A stretch of DNA of 60,640 bases from an uncultured Planctomycetota bacterium (GTDB lineage Bacteria; Planctomycetota; Planctomycetia; Pirellulales; Thermoguttaceae). The DNA is taken from positions 1 through 60,640 of the forward strand of contig CADACS010000013.1 of the NCBI GenBank assembly GCA_902786505.1, read 5' to 3'. The translations under genes and the position numbers were made by a program. Within the stretch, counting starts at the first letter, position 1; each line of letters opens with the position of its first letter. The notes under the pieces were generated by a model. It did not search any database and had not been told where the DNA came from. It saw only the letters and a list, made by a program, of their open reading frames with translations. This document shows, piece by piece, positions 48,281 to 57,825 of this stretch.

Positions 48281-51200
48281 TCAGCCGACGTTCTTTTCTG
48301 CTTTTCTCTTTTTGACGTCGATCGTCTCCAGAGGAATTTCGTCGAGCGCCATGAGGCCAAACGAAACGGCGAGCATCTTTAACACGTGCGCGACGGGCTT
48401 TTTCGTTCCCTGCGCCATCTGCAAATTACAGAACGAACATTCCGACGCGCGATAGTCGAGCGCGGACGAGCGCGCCGCTAAAAAGACGCGCGAACCGATG
48501 CGCAGACTTTCCGTAAACCGGCGCTTCGTAAATCCGCTGTAGCCCGCAAAGCCGCAGCAGCCGCGTTCCAAACGGCGAACTTCGAGATTCGGAACGCGGG
48601 AAAGGAGCGTCTGCGCGTGCGTGGCGGCGTAGACCGATTCGCCCGAAAGCGCGATCGAACGGCAGGGCGCGTGATAGCCGACCGTTAATTTGCGGTCGCC
48701 AGCAAGCGGCTGTGCCGACTCAAAATCGAGCGTTCCGTCGCGCGCGAGACGCGCAAGATAGGAGCAGACGTCGGTCGTATTGGAGATCGCGAATTTCGCG
48801 TCCGAATCGGCGCAAAAATAGGGATATTCACGCTTTATACAGACCGCGGACGACGGTTCGAGCGTTACAATTTCGCTCCCGTCGCGCACAAGTTCGCGAA
48901 AGATCGACACGTTGCGCGTCGCGAATTCTTCCGCGCGGTCGATATCGCCGATCGCGAACGCGACGACGCCGGACGACGCCGGACGCGCAGGAACCGTTAC
49001 GGCGGCCCCGCCGCGTTCTAACAGGCCGATCGCCGCGTCGACGAGCCGGCAGTCGAAGAAATTCGCGTACGAGTCGATAAAGAGCGCGACTCTGCGCCGG
49101 TTCTTCTTCTGCGTAATTACGTAAGGCGCGGCCGAGCCGTCTTCTTCGGCGGCGAGCGCCCCTTCCTCTCCGGGCAGAGTCGCGAGCGCGAGCAGTTCCG
49201 AATTCGCGCGCCGTCGGGTCGCGCCGCTCAAATAGGACCGGCGTTCAAGTACGGGCAGCTTGCGCCCTTGCGCGATTCCGAGCGTCTTTTCGAGCAGCCA
49301 GCGGAAGCTGGGGCTCGCCAGCGCGCGGCGCGTCAGGCCGGCAAACCGCGTCGCGACCGAAAGCGCAAAGTTGGCGCGCACGGCAAAGAGCTCCGCCATG
49401 CCCATGCCCGACGCGGCGCGCCACGCGCTCATGAGCCGGAACGCAAGCCGCGGCACGTCCACCTGGGCCGGGCATTCCGTCTCGCAGCAGTGGCAGCGCA
49501 GGCAGCGTTCCGCTATTTTGCGCGCCATATCGCGCGTTAGCGTGGCAAGTTCAAGATCGCCGTCGAGAGCGCCGCGAAGGAGATTCGCCTTGGCGCGGCA
49601 CGACGACTGCTCGTCCGGCGCGTTGCGAAACGCCGGGCACATGCGCGTTTCCGCCGTGCGGATCCGGCAATGGCCGCAGCCGTTGCACTGGTACGTCGGC
49701 GCGTAGACGAGAGTCGGATCCCACGCAAGCTGAAATTCGAGCTGCGAACGTTTCGGACGGTTCAGCCAGTCGATCTGCGCGTACTCGTTGAGTTTCTCCA
49801 GCGTGTACGGAGTTCGAGGCGCGATCGAACGCGAATGAAGCGAGCTCTCCCGGAGCGCCGCGTCGGTTTCCGGCGCGAGGTAATCGCCGTCCGATTCGTC
49901 CGGATTAAGGTTTGGCGCGGCCGGATCGCGCAGCGCGAGCGACCGCATTTCCGGAGAGACGACGGCGTCGGGATTGAGCCGGCACGCGGGATCGAGCGCG
50001 TCTTTAACGCGAACGAACGCGCGAAAGAGGCGCGGAAAGCGCTTGGGCAGAAAGGCCGCGCGAATACGGCCGTTCCCGCGCGCGACGCCTATTTCGCCGC
50101 CAAACGACAGAACAAGCTCTTCGAACTCGTCGGACAGCGCGTAGACGCGCCGCGCCTCGTCGTCGGAATAAGGCAAAATCGGCTGAATGGAGAGCTGGCC
50201 GCAGCCGATCGAGCCGCTCGCCGAATAGACGATATGCTCGCGCTTAAAGAGCTCCTGAACGGCGTGAAGAAATTCCGGTATCGCCTCGACCGGAGCCCGT
50301 ACGTCGTCCCAGAACGGAAACGGCTGAAACGAGGGCGCCATGCGCATGCGCGCGCAGCTCGATTTGCGCAGAAGATCGCGAAAGAGAAAACGCTCGTCGT
50401 CGGTAAACGCCGTCCAGAATCCGAATGAATCGAGTTTCGCGCGCGCCTCCCGAAAGAGCGCGTCCGTGCGCGTTCGGAGCTCCTCTTCCGAACCGGCGTC
50501 GAACTCCACGACGAGCGCCGCTTCTGACGACGTCGGAAAGATCGACTCGAACCTTGAATCCCAATCGCGCGCGAGCGAAACGACGCGGCTGTCGAGCAGG
50601 TCGCAGAGCGTCGGATCGTACTGCAGAATGGCGGGAACGGCGCGCGTCGCTTTTTCCACAGAGTCGAAGAGCAAAATAGCGGCGCTTGACGCGGGCGAGA
50701 TCGGAAACGAATAGAGCTTCGCTTCCGTTATGCCGCCAAGCGCGCCTTCCGTGCCGATAAAGAGCCGCGACGGATCGAATCCGTTTCGAACGGCGTCGCG
50801 AAGCGGAAATCCGCAGCGAAGGGGCGCGTCGGGCCGCTGCTCTTCGTCAAGATACGGCTCGACGTCGCGAATCGCGCGAATCACTTCCGCCCACGGACGC
50901 GAGCCGACAAGCTCCCGAACGGCGGCCGCGTCCGCGCCAAACGCGCGGCGAAAGAATTCCTCGCGCGACGCGGCGTTGCGAAAGGACCGTACGCCGTAAC
51001 CGTCGTAGAAATCGAGCCCGAAAAAGGGCGCGTCGGGCGAGCCGACCGACGCGGTCAGCTCGGCGTCGAACGCCGCGTCGAACGGTTCGGCGTCGGCTGC
51101 GTACGAGCGCGCGTTCGCCTCCGCAAGCGCCGCGTTGAGAAACCGGCGCCGAAAGAGCGGTTCGCCAAGTTCGGAACGTTCGTCAAGAACGGCTCTGCTC

Positions 51201-51763
51201 GCGCGAAAAGGACGCAAATTCCAGATCTCGCCGCGCGCGGAAACAACCGTTAATTCGAGCGCGCTCTCGTGCGGCGCCCCGTAACGGAGCCAGCGCGGCC
51301 CGATATTGTCGACCGCGAGAATACTCCCGACCGTTCCCGTCGGAACGTGGCCCGAACTGGGCGCGAAAAAACGGCCCGTCGTCGCGCGGAGCTGGCCGTT
51401 GACGCGCTCGCGAATCGCGCCCGGCTGAACGCGGACGTAATCGCTTCCCGTCTCGAGAACGCGGCGCATATAGCGCGAAAAATCGACGACGAGTCCCGAA
51501 CCGATCGCGCCGGCCGTGCCGCCGGTCCCGGAACCGCGAAAGTGAACCGAAAGGCCCTTCTCTTCCGCGTACTGAACGACCGCCGCCACGTCCTGAGTCG
51601 AACGCGGCCATACGACGCCAGTCGGCCGCTCCTGCCAGGGACTGCCGTCGGAAGAAAAGAGACGCAGCGTCAGGTCGTCGCAGCGCGCGTCGCCGCGTAT
51701 AAGACCGCGAAGATCGTCTTGGAGGCGCGACTGTTGCGCCGACAACGGTTCTTGAACGTCCAT
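48281..51763 (-). CDS. FAD-linked oxidase fused to Fe-S oxidoreductase (D-lactate/glycolate dehydrogenase-like)
   Basis: An 1160-residue, YdiJ/Dld-type fusion. The N-terminal PCMH-type FAD domain (about 35-215) shows VVWPRSTQDVAAVVQYAEE, VHFRGSGTGGTAGAIGSGLVVD and SSGHVPTGTVGS. An FAD-oxidase C-terminal domain runs to about 620 (EGALGGITEAKLY; FGGEIGVARGNGR; DALDPACRLNPD). Two cysteine clusters for 4Fe-4S centres follow at about 690 (CNGCGHCRIR---CPAFR) and 755 (CLRCHCCETECP). The last part is a GlpC/CCG-type domain with YHAPCRS and GCCGFAGYSGF (about 1067). It would oxidise a 2-hydroxy acid and pass electrons to the quinone pool or another carrier; the exact substrate is inference. The start at 51763 has no clear SD. 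Confidence 0.85.
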   Translation of the reverse strand: MDVQEPLSAQQSRLQDDLRGLIRGDARCDDLTLRLFSSDGSPWQERPTGVVWPRSTQDVAAVVQYAEEKGLSVHFRGSGTGGTAGAIGSGLVVDFSRYMRRVLETGSDYVRVQPGAIRERVNGQLRATTGRFFAPSSGHVPTGTVGSILAVDNIGPRWLRYGAPHESALELTVVSARGEIWNLRPFRASRAVLDERSELGEPLFRRRFLNAALAEANARSYAADAEPFDAAFDAELTASVGSPDAPFFGLDFYDGYGVRSFRNAASREEFFRRAFGADAAAVRELVGSRPWAEVIRAIRDVEPYLDEEQRPDAPLRCGFPLRDAVRNGFDPSRLFIGTEGALGGITEAKLYSFPISPASSAAILLFDSVEKATRAVPAILQYDPTLCDLLDSRVVSLARDWDSRFESIFPTSSEAALVVEFDAGSEEELRTRTDALFREARAKLDSFGFWTAFTDDERFLFRDLLRKSSCARMRMAPSFQPFPFWDDVRAPVEAIPEFLHAVQELFKREHIVYSASGSIGCGQLSIQPILPYSDDEARRVYALSDEFEELVLSFGGEIGVARGNGRIRAAFLPKRFPRLFRAFVRVKDALDPACRLNPDAVVSPEMRSLALRDPAAPNLNPDESDGDYLAPETDAALRESSLHSRSIAPRTPYTLEKLNEYAQIDWLNRPKRSQLEFQLAWDPTLVYAPTYQCNGCGHCRIRTAETRMCPAFRNAPDEQSSCRAKANLLRGALDGDLELATLTRDMARKIAERCLRCHCCETECPAQVDVPRLAFRLMSAWRAASGMGMAELFAVRANFALSVATRFAGLTRRALASPSFRWLLEKTLGIAQGRKLPVLERRSYLSGATRRRANSELLALATLPGEEGALAAEEDGSAAPYVITQKKNRRRVALFIDSYANFFDCRLVDAAIGLLERGGAAVTVPARPASSGVVAFAIGDIDRAEEFATRNVSIFRELVRDGSEIVTLEPSSAVCIKREYPYFCADSDAKFAISNTTDVCSYLARLARDGTLDFESAQPLAGDRKLTVGYHAPCRSIALSGESVYAATHAQTLLSRVPNLEVRRLERGCCGFAGYSGFTKRRFTESLRIGSRVFLAARSSALDYRASECSFCNLQMAQGTKKPVAHVLKMLAVSFGLMALDEIPLETIDVKKRKAEKNVG

Positions 51764-52137
51764 TTTGTACCAAAGTTATGAAGGAATCGGCCGTTAACGA
51801 ACTCATTGTATTCAAACGTCCGTTTGCGTCAACGACGGCGCGCGGAAAATAGCGCCGGCGTCAACGGCTCGAAAAAAGCGGCTTTCAAAAAATTTTTCAA
51901 AAAAATTCCAAAAAGTACAGTTTTTGATTTTTTTAAAAAACTGTGTAGAACAAACGTATTATTTCAAAACAAAAATAAAGAAAGAACGCGTTAAACGTTT
52001 CAAAACACGGCAAAAAATATAGCAATTTGCTCTAAAAATGCCAAGTCTTTGTTTCGGCGCCGCCGATTTAGCGCCCGCTAACATAACCCTACCCGTTCTA
52101 AAGGCCTAAAAAAGGCGGCGCGTGTAAACTCCTCCCC
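51764..52137. other. AT-rich intergenic region
   Basis: No gene. Contains runs such as TTTTTCAAAAAAATT and TTTTTTAAAAAA (about 51890-51945). No promoter for the minus-strand dehydrogenase is convincing. The right end runs into the promoter at 52138. Confidence 0.5.
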
Positions 52138-52165
52138 TTTACAAAACTTGCGATTTTTGTAGAAT
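52138..52165 (+). promoter_or_regulatory. Promoter of the Pmp-like LEPR protein
   Basis: TTTACA at 52138-52143, 16-bp spacer, TAGAAT at 52160-52165. Transcription should begin near 52172, giving a leader of about 190 nt. Confidence 0.65.
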
Positions 52166-52171
52166 GCATTT

Positions 52172-52360
52172 GATGTTTTGCGCGTCGGCGACGGCGTGCG
52201 GACGCAGGGACGCGGGAATCGGTAAAGAGGAAGGGATCTGCCTCATGAATTTACCGGTTTGCCTTCCTTTGAGCAACAGTATATCGCGGCATGAGCAAAC
52301 AGCAGTCGCGAAAGCCCGCCAAGCCAATTTGGATCCTTCACAAACTTCGGGAGTAAAACT
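52172..52360 (+). ncRNA. Structured 5' leader, candidate cis-regulatory RNA
   Basis: The leader folds into CGGTAAA-GAGG (52220-52230) paired with CCTC (52241-52244) and TTTACCG (52250-52256). GGAAGG (52229-52234) can instead pair with CCTTCC (52262-52267), giving a pseudoknot or a competing stem. A further hairpin TCGCG/CGCGA lies at about 52284-52311. The start codon follows GGGAG. I do not recognise it as a known riboswitch class. Confidence 0.4.
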
Positions 52361-55300
52361 ATGAAATTTTTCGGTAACTTCCTCGCCAAAGAACGCAGAA
52401 ACCGCGCGGAATCTTCCCGCAAGCTTCGCCTTGAAGCTCTTGAGAACCGTGAACTTCTGAGCGCCGACGGGATTACGCCGCTCGTTACCACGGCGACTTC
52501 CGACGCCACTCAACTGGTCGTTACCACCCTCGACGACGTCGTTGATCCTAACGACGGCGTTATTTCGCTGCGCGAAGCGATCGCCACCGCGGTTGATAAT
52601 GTGAGCCGGACTCAGTCTCGCTACTATAACAATAATCATGTTACGTTCGATCCGTCTTTGACGGGAAAGATCACGCTCAACAGCCCGATTAATATTGCCT
52701 TCAATCAGAATAGCGGCTCCCGCTCAATTACCGTTGACGGCGTCGTCGGAAACAACGCAAAAATCGAAATCGCCGGCCAGTTTAATATCACGGGAAACCA
52801 AGACGATTATACATCCTCCAATCTCTCGTCCGTCACGTTTACGAATATCGCGTTCGTCGGCGACGGCAGCAACGTGAGCGATTACGTTTTCTATAAGTCC
52901 CGCGTTGTCAATCTGACCGTTCAAAACTCCATTATTCAACATTACGACCTGTCGGTTGGCGTCGTTTCCTCCGAAAACAGAGCCAGTTCGACCTACGGCA
53001 GCGTTGAATCGATCCGTTTCATCAACTCGGTCATCTATAAAAACAACTTCACAACGTCCCAAGCACAGGTCGTGAACACTTGGTATACGGCAAACGGGAC
53101 CTATCGCCCGACTACCGGAAGACACCGGATCGTCTTTTACAACAGCACGGTTACCGACAACACATGCACGGCGACGGGCGACGACGTTACGTACATGTTC
53201 TCCGTATGGGATGCAACCAACCGAACCTACGTTTTCGCCAACTCCATCGTGTGCACGAATAAGGGCTTTACGTACGTCATTCAAGCGACTAGAGAACAAA
53301 ACGCCAACAGAATCACGTTGAACAACGTGATTGTCGACTACGACCCGTCTCCTGGGTACGCTCAGGGCAATAATTGGTATCAGCTTACGGAAGACGGACG
53401 CGTTCGCGACAAAAGCGAAAATGTCATCGCAGGTCTTGAGCCTATCGTCTTCGTCGAGGATTCCTTCCTGCCTGATCCCAACAGCATTACCGTCAACCGC
53501 GGCAACAATCGTCTTGTCCCCAGCGGTATTACTACCGACATCGCCGGCAATCCCCGCATAGTCGGAACGGTCGATATCGGCGCGTTCGAAGGCGTCTTCA
53601 GCATTCCGCAAGTCGCCGTTACAATCGAGGACGACGTCTTTAATCACACGGACGACTTCCACGAAGACGGAACAATCAACAACATCTCGCTCCGCGAAGC
53701 GTTTCTTTACACAAACTTCTTCAACGTCGAGAAGTATCAGGACTACATCGTTATCGACAATCTCGATAGTATCGACGCCATTATGCGCTCCTTCGACCGG
53801 GACAACCCCGATCCGGGCGCCGTGTCTCCCTACTTCTCCACAATTGAATTCGCCGCGAACGTCAAGAACTGCACGCTGACCCTTGGCGAACCGATCGAAG
53901 TTCACCGCGACGTTACGCTCGTTGGCAAGAACCGCGGCGGCGTCGACGTAACGATCGACGCGTCCGCAAACTTCGCCCACGTCTATAACGGCGACAACCC
54001 CGAACATCCGGCAGGCGAATACTTCCAGATCGAACACATCGACCTGCTGTCGCCAGACCTTCCGATCGTCACCGCCGACTGGCTCCTTCAGCACACGAAT
54101 CGGCTGGAAGATACGGCGCGTATCTTCACAGTCTTCGGCGGCGCGGACTTTACCGTAAGCGACCTGACCTTCAAGAACTCCGCGCAAACGACGTCGCTCG
54201 GCGGCACGGGCACGTCCGGCGGCGTATTCTACGTCTCCGAAAATTCGACGATCGAAGGCCAGAACCTCACGTTTGACGGCAATTCGGCGGCCAAGTACGG
54301 CGGCGCGATCTTCAATAAGGGCGAAGTCACGCTTACCGGAACGACGGCGTTTGAGAACAACAGCGCGGCGCTCGGCGGCGCGGTCTATAACAGAGGGACG
54401 TTTACCGTCGCTTACGATCCTACCGCGACCGAAGCGGCCGACCGCGAATCGGTTACCTTCGAGAAAAACGAAGCGAAAGGCGCCGTTTCTAACGGATCTA
54501 TGGCGAACGGTTCCGGCGCGGCTATTTACAATACCTCCGGCGCGACCGTCAACGTTTCCGACGCGACCTTTGATCAGAACCAAGCCGATAAATACGGCGG
54601 CGCGATCTCTAACTTCGGAACGCTGAACGTCGCCAACGCCGACTTCTTCGACAATACGGCCGCTACCGGCGGCGCGATCCAGTCCGCGGGTCTCGCGACG
54701 GTCGACGGCGCGGTCTTCACGGGCAACAGCGCCGTAAAGAGCTCCGTCGCGCTCTCCGGAGACGATTTCGGCGGCAACGGCGGCGCGATCTTCGCGTCTA
54801 AAAACGGCAGCAACGCCGAGGCCGACGCGAACCTTACCCTCCGCGGAACCGTTGAATTTACTGAAAACGCCGCGGACAACGCGGGCGGCGCGCTCGACTT
54901 CATCAACGGTTCGCTGACCTTCGATTCCGCCGATATGACCTTTACCGACAACACAGCGGGCGTAGTCGGCGGCGCGATCGTCGTCGCGAACGACAATATC
55001 ACGTCGACCGGTTCGACTTACTCGGCTTCTGACAACACGTCGGAATTCTACGCGCCGACCATCGCCGCGAACTGCGCGTTCAAGAGCGAAGCCGCTTCGA
55101 ATATCAAAGAGGCGTTCGGGCTCATTACCAGCGCGCAGCGTGGAACCGACGCGGAATACAGTATTCCGCGCAGCGAATTCGACACGTTCGTTCGCTATCA
55201 GTCTGCGATGAGCGCCGACAGCATCATCGAATTCAGCTACCTCGCCGGCATGGTTGAAACGGAGCCCGAGTCGATTACCGTCTACTACAATACGACGTAC

Positions 55301-55831
55301 GTTACGATTTATCCCGAATCGACCGGCGGTCAGTCTTCCGTTACGCTCAGCGAACTTGGCATTAATGAACCGGGAACCTACGCGATCAACTTCTATATCA
55401 ACGACGTGTCGCAAATCGCCTTTACGCTTAACGTCTCGTTCGAAGGCGATTACTGCATGATGGCGCGTCTGATTGATATCGCCGATCCCCACACGGCCTT
55501 CACCGGCATTGTCGGATACACGTTCAAGTCGTACGCGCCGGTCGCCGTCTCGTCTTGGACGATCTCTTGGGGCGACGGAAACCAAACAACCTTTGACGAA
55601 CTCGGTTACTACGTCAACGCGTACAACTGGTACGACTCCGAAGGCGACTACCAAATTGACCTGTCCGTTAAGTACGCCGACGGAACGAGCAAGACGTTCG
55701 AAGCGATCGCGACCTGCTCCTATCGCGAATACGTTGAGACGACCGACAGCGGCGCGGTTCTTGACGACGAAGTCTTCCTGACCGACGAACTCTTCGCCGA
55801 CGAAGATTCGCTCTTCGAGATCTTTAACTGA
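52361..55831 (+). CDS. Large exported LEPR-motif protein with Pmp-like beta-helix repeats
   Basis: An 1156-residue protein. The basic start and LRLEALENRELLSADG (about 23-38) form the planctomycete LEPR-type export motif. DDVVDPNDGVISLREAI at about 60-76 and NISLREAFLY at about 440 are the SLREA motifs of parallel beta-helix proteins. From about 620 to 900 there are repeated GGAI/GGAV and FxxN motifs (YGGAIFNKGEVTLTG, FENNSAALGGAVYN, FDQNQADKYGGAISN), like chlamydial Pmp repeats. Near the C-terminus is a PKD-like fold (WTISWGDGNQTTFDELGYY) and an acidic tail. No autotransporter barrel is visible. Probably a surface or sheath protein. It has its own promoter, structured leader and terminator. 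Confidence 0.85.
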   Translation: MKFFGNFLAKERRNRAESSRKLRLEALENRELLSADGITPLVTTATSDATQLVVTTLDDVVDPNDGVISLREAIATAVDNVSRTQSRYYNNNHVTFDPSLTGKITLNSPINIAFNQNSGSRSITVDGVVGNNAKIEIAGQFNITGNQDDYTSSNLSSVTFTNIAFVGDGSNVSDYVFYKSRVVNLTVQNSIIQHYDLSVGVVSSENRASSTYGSVESIRFINSVIYKNNFTTSQAQVVNTWYTANGTYRPTTGRHRIVFYNSTVTDNTCTATGDDVTYMFSVWDATNRTYVFANSIVCTNKGFTYVIQATREQNANRITLNNVIVDYDPSPGYAQGNNWYQLTEDGRVRDKSENVIAGLEPIVFVEDSFLPDPNSITVNRGNNRLVPSGITTDIAGNPRIVGTVDIGAFEGVFSIPQVAVTIEDDVFNHTDDFHEDGTINNISLREAFLYTNFFNVEKYQDYIVIDNLDSIDAIMRSFDRDNPDPGAVSPYFSTIEFAANVKNCTLTLGEPIEVHRDVTLVGKNRGGVDVTIDASANFAHVYNGDNPEHPAGEYFQIEHIDLLSPDLPIVTADWLLQHTNRLEDTARIFTVFGGADFTVSDLTFKNSAQTTSLGGTGTSGGVFYVSENSTIEGQNLTFDGNSAAKYGGAIFNKGEVTLTGTTAFENNSAALGGAVYNRGTFTVAYDPTATEAADRESVTFEKNEAKGAVSNGSMANGSGAAIYNTSGATVNVSDATFDQNQADKYGGAISNFGTLNVANADFFDNTAATGGAIQSAGLATVDGAVFTGNSAVKSSVALSGDDFGGNGGAIFASKNGSNAEADANLTLRGTVEFTENAADNAGGALDFINGSLTFDSADMTFTDNTAGVVGGAIVVANDNITSTGSTYSASDNTSEFYAPTIAANCAFKSEAASNIKEAFGLITSAQRGTDAEYSIPRSEFDTFVRYQSAMSADSIIEFSYLAGMVETEPESITVYYNTTYVTIYPESTGGQSSVTLSELGINEPGTYAINFYINDVSQIAFTLNVSFEGDYCMMARLIDIADPHTAFTGIVGYTFKSYAPVAVSSWTISWGDGNQTTFDELGYYVNAYNWYDSEGDYQIDLSVKYADGTSKTFEAIATCSYREYVETTDSGAVLDDEVFLTDELFADEDSLFEIFN

Positions 55832-55902
55832 TCGATTTTAAAACGCAACCGTCGCAACGCGCGGCGTGATAAGGGCGCGCGACTTGCGGCGGCCGCAAAC
55901 GC

Positions 55903-55942
55903 AAAAGAGGAGGAAACGCTTCCGCGCTTCCTCCTCTTTTTT
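55903..55942. terminator. Bidirectional terminator between convergent genes
   Basis: Long perfect stem AAAAGAGGAGGAA / TTCCTCCTCTTTT with T6 on the plus side. The A-run makes it work for the minus-strand ABC gene ending at 56002 as well. Confidence 0.9.
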
Positions 55943-56001
55943 ATTTCCGCGCAAAACGTCCCGCCGCTTTGCAGTTTTCGGAAAGACGGTCTTCGCGCCC
56001 G

Positions 56002-57717
56002 CTAACGCGTCGGCGTTCGCTCCTCGACGACAACGCGTCCTTCGACGAATTTTGCCTCCATATCCGCGACGTTAAACGCCGCGGGCCGGTGTGAAACGAT
56101 AATAAGCGTCTTTTGGGAATCTTTCGTGAGACGGTCGAGCGCTTCCCGTTCGGCCGTCGCGTCGAGCGCCGAGGTCGCTTCGTCCAAGAGCAGCACGGGC
56201 GCGTCCGAATTCGCGGCGCGCGCTATCGCGAGCCGCTGAATCTGCCCCTCGGAAAATCCGGCGCCCTTCTCGCCGAGCGCCGCGTCGAACGCGCCTGGCG
56301 CGTCGTCAATGAACTCCGCGCGCGCTAAGCGCGCCGCTTCGCGCAGCTTCGCTTCGCCTTCGCCGCGCCGAAAGAACGTAATGTTCTCCGCAATCGTTCC
56401 GCTGAAGAGCATATTCCCCTGCGGCACGATCGCAAAGAGCGCGCGCGTTCGGCGATCGATCGGAATATCGCCGAGCGTCCGCGTCTTAAGATAGATTCGC
56501 CCGGCGTTAGGACGGCATACGCCCGAAAGGAGTTTAAAGAGCGTGCTCTTTCCGATTCCCGACCGGCCGCTCACCACGACGTTCTTTCCGAGCGGAATTT
56601 CAAACGACGCGTCTTCCAGCACGTCGACCTGTTTGCCTTCGCGATCGTATCGGAACGTAACGCCGTCGAAAACGATCGTTTCCGCTTCCTTCGCGAGCGC
56701 TTCGGCGGAATACGGCTCGACGTCGAACCCGGCCTCGTCGGGAAGATTCTCCAATTCGCGGAGCCGTTCCGCGGACGCAAGCGCGTTGTAATATTTGGGA
56801 ACGAGACCCGAAAGGCCCGCAAACGGAGACTGCACCTTTCCGACGAGCTGGAGAACGGCGGTCATCGCTCCGAACGTCGACTCGCCAATGAGAACAAGCC
56901 ACGCCTGCCACGCAAGCGCGCCGAAATAATTCAGCGAGAAGAGCGTGTTAAAGCCGCCGCTCGCCAGAAGACCGAAATTGCGCCGCTTCATGGTCGCTTT
57001 GAAATGCGCGTCGAGCAGCTCGTCCGAACGTTCCTCAATTTCCGGCTCGCGCTGAAACGCTTTCACGACAAAGAGATTTTCCAGCGCTTCCTGCCAGAAC
57101 GCGCGTTTCCTGCCTTCCGCTTTCTGGACCGCTTTATGAAGCGCCTTGAGGCGTTTGCGAAAGACGGCCGTAAAGAGAAAGATAAAGACGCCGACGCTCA
57201 AAAAGACGCACGCAAGACGCGCGTCGAAGTAGCAGAGCGCCGCAAACGCGAAAAGAAGCCGCGAAATCAGCGCGACAAGAGTCGGAGCGATGGTCGACGC
57301 GCCGTCGCACACCACCTTGACGTCGCTCGTGAGGCGGTTGAGCGCGTCCCCGGAATGGCGCGACGTCGTCGCCATATAATCTTTGCGTATCAGCGTTCCG
57401 AACGCGCGCGCCTGCAGCGCTACGCCCGAACGCGCGCGAAGACGTTCGATAATCGCGTGATTGATTATAGAAACGGTTATCGCGCCGAGAATAAGAATAA
57501 ACAGAAAGACCGCGCTCTTCAAGAACTCGTCGCGCGCGCCCGACGTCGCCGCGTCGACTACGCTGCGCGAACCGAACGCGGTCCAAACGCCGAGGCCCGA
57601 AGATACCGTTTGACCGATCGACGCGATAATGAGCAGCGGAAGCGTCGAGCGAAAAATAGAAAACAGCCACGCGATCGTTTCGCGATCGTTCGTTTGTTGT
57701 TCGTCCGCCTGTTTCAT
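56002..57717 (-). CDS. ABC exporter half-transporter (MsbA/peptide-export type)
   Basis: A 571-residue fused protein. Six membrane helices lie in residues 1-300 (LPLLIIASIGQTVSSGLGVW; VFLFILILGAITVSIINHAI; LVALISRLLFAFAALCYF). The ATPase domain is at about 345-571 with Walker A GRSGIGKST (about 383), Q-loop IVPQGNMLFSGTIAENI, signature FSEGQIQR (Glu where Gly is usual), Walker B VLLLDEATSALD and H-loop SHR. No peptidase C39 domain. It diverges from the nucleotidyltransferase/HPr-kinase-like pair with only about 108 nt between starts. In lasso-peptide and related RiPP clusters this kind of exporter is a standard member; alternatively it exports a lipid or drug. Confidence 0.82.
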   Translation of the reverse strand: MKQADEQQTNDRETIAWLFSIFRSTLPLLIIASIGQTVSSGLGVWTAFGSRSVVDAATSGARDEFLKSAVFLFILILGAITVSIINHAIIERLRARSGVALQARAFGTLIRKDYMATTSRHSGDALNRLTSDVKVVCDGASTIAPTLVALISRLLFAFAALCYFDARLACVFLSVGVFIFLFTAVFRKRLKALHKAVQKAEGRKRAFWQEALENLFVVKAFQREPEIEERSDELLDAHFKATMKRRNFGLLASGGFNTLFSLNYFGALAWQAWLVLIGESTFGAMTAVLQLVGKVQSPFAGLSGLVPKYYNALASAERLRELENLPDEAGFDVEPYSAEALAKEAETIVFDGVTFRYDREGKQVDVLEDASFEIPLGKNVVVSGRSGIGKSTLFKLLSGVCRPNAGRIYLKTRTLGDIPIDRRTRALFAIVPQGNMLFSGTIAENITFFRRGEGEAKLREAARLARAEFIDDAPGAFDAALGEKGAGFSEGQIQRLAIARAANSDAPVLLLDEATSALDATAEREALDRLTKDSQKTLIIVSHRPAAFNVADMEAKFVEGRVVVEERTPTR

Positions 57718-57760
57718 TAGATTTCCAATCCAGGGTTAACGCGCGCGCCGCCGCGCAAAG

Positions 57761-57788
57761 TTGACCGCCGCGCCCGACGTGGTATAAT
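57761..57788 (+). promoter_or_regulatory. Promoter of the nucleotidyltransferase/kinase pair
   Basis: TTGACC at 57761-57766, 16-bp spacer, TATAAT at 57783-57788, about 37 nt before the ATG at 57826. One of the best promoters in the window. Confidence 0.8.
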
Positions 57789-57825
57789 CGGACGCGACCG
57801 CGCGGGCGCGCGCTAAGGGGCCCCT

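Noticed and set aside
52290..52335. Cyclic-di-GMP-I (GEMM) riboswitch suggested by GAGCAAAC and GCGAAAGCC
   Set aside because: The required P1b hairpin between the two motifs is absent and the second half of the aptamer is missing.
52724..55654. Long minus-strand open frame of 976 codons opposite the Pmp-like gene
   Set aside because: Composition is Arg/Val/Gly-rich without motifs, a typical mirror of GC-rich codons. The plus strand has clear LEPR and GGAI/FxxN repeats, a promoter and an SD.
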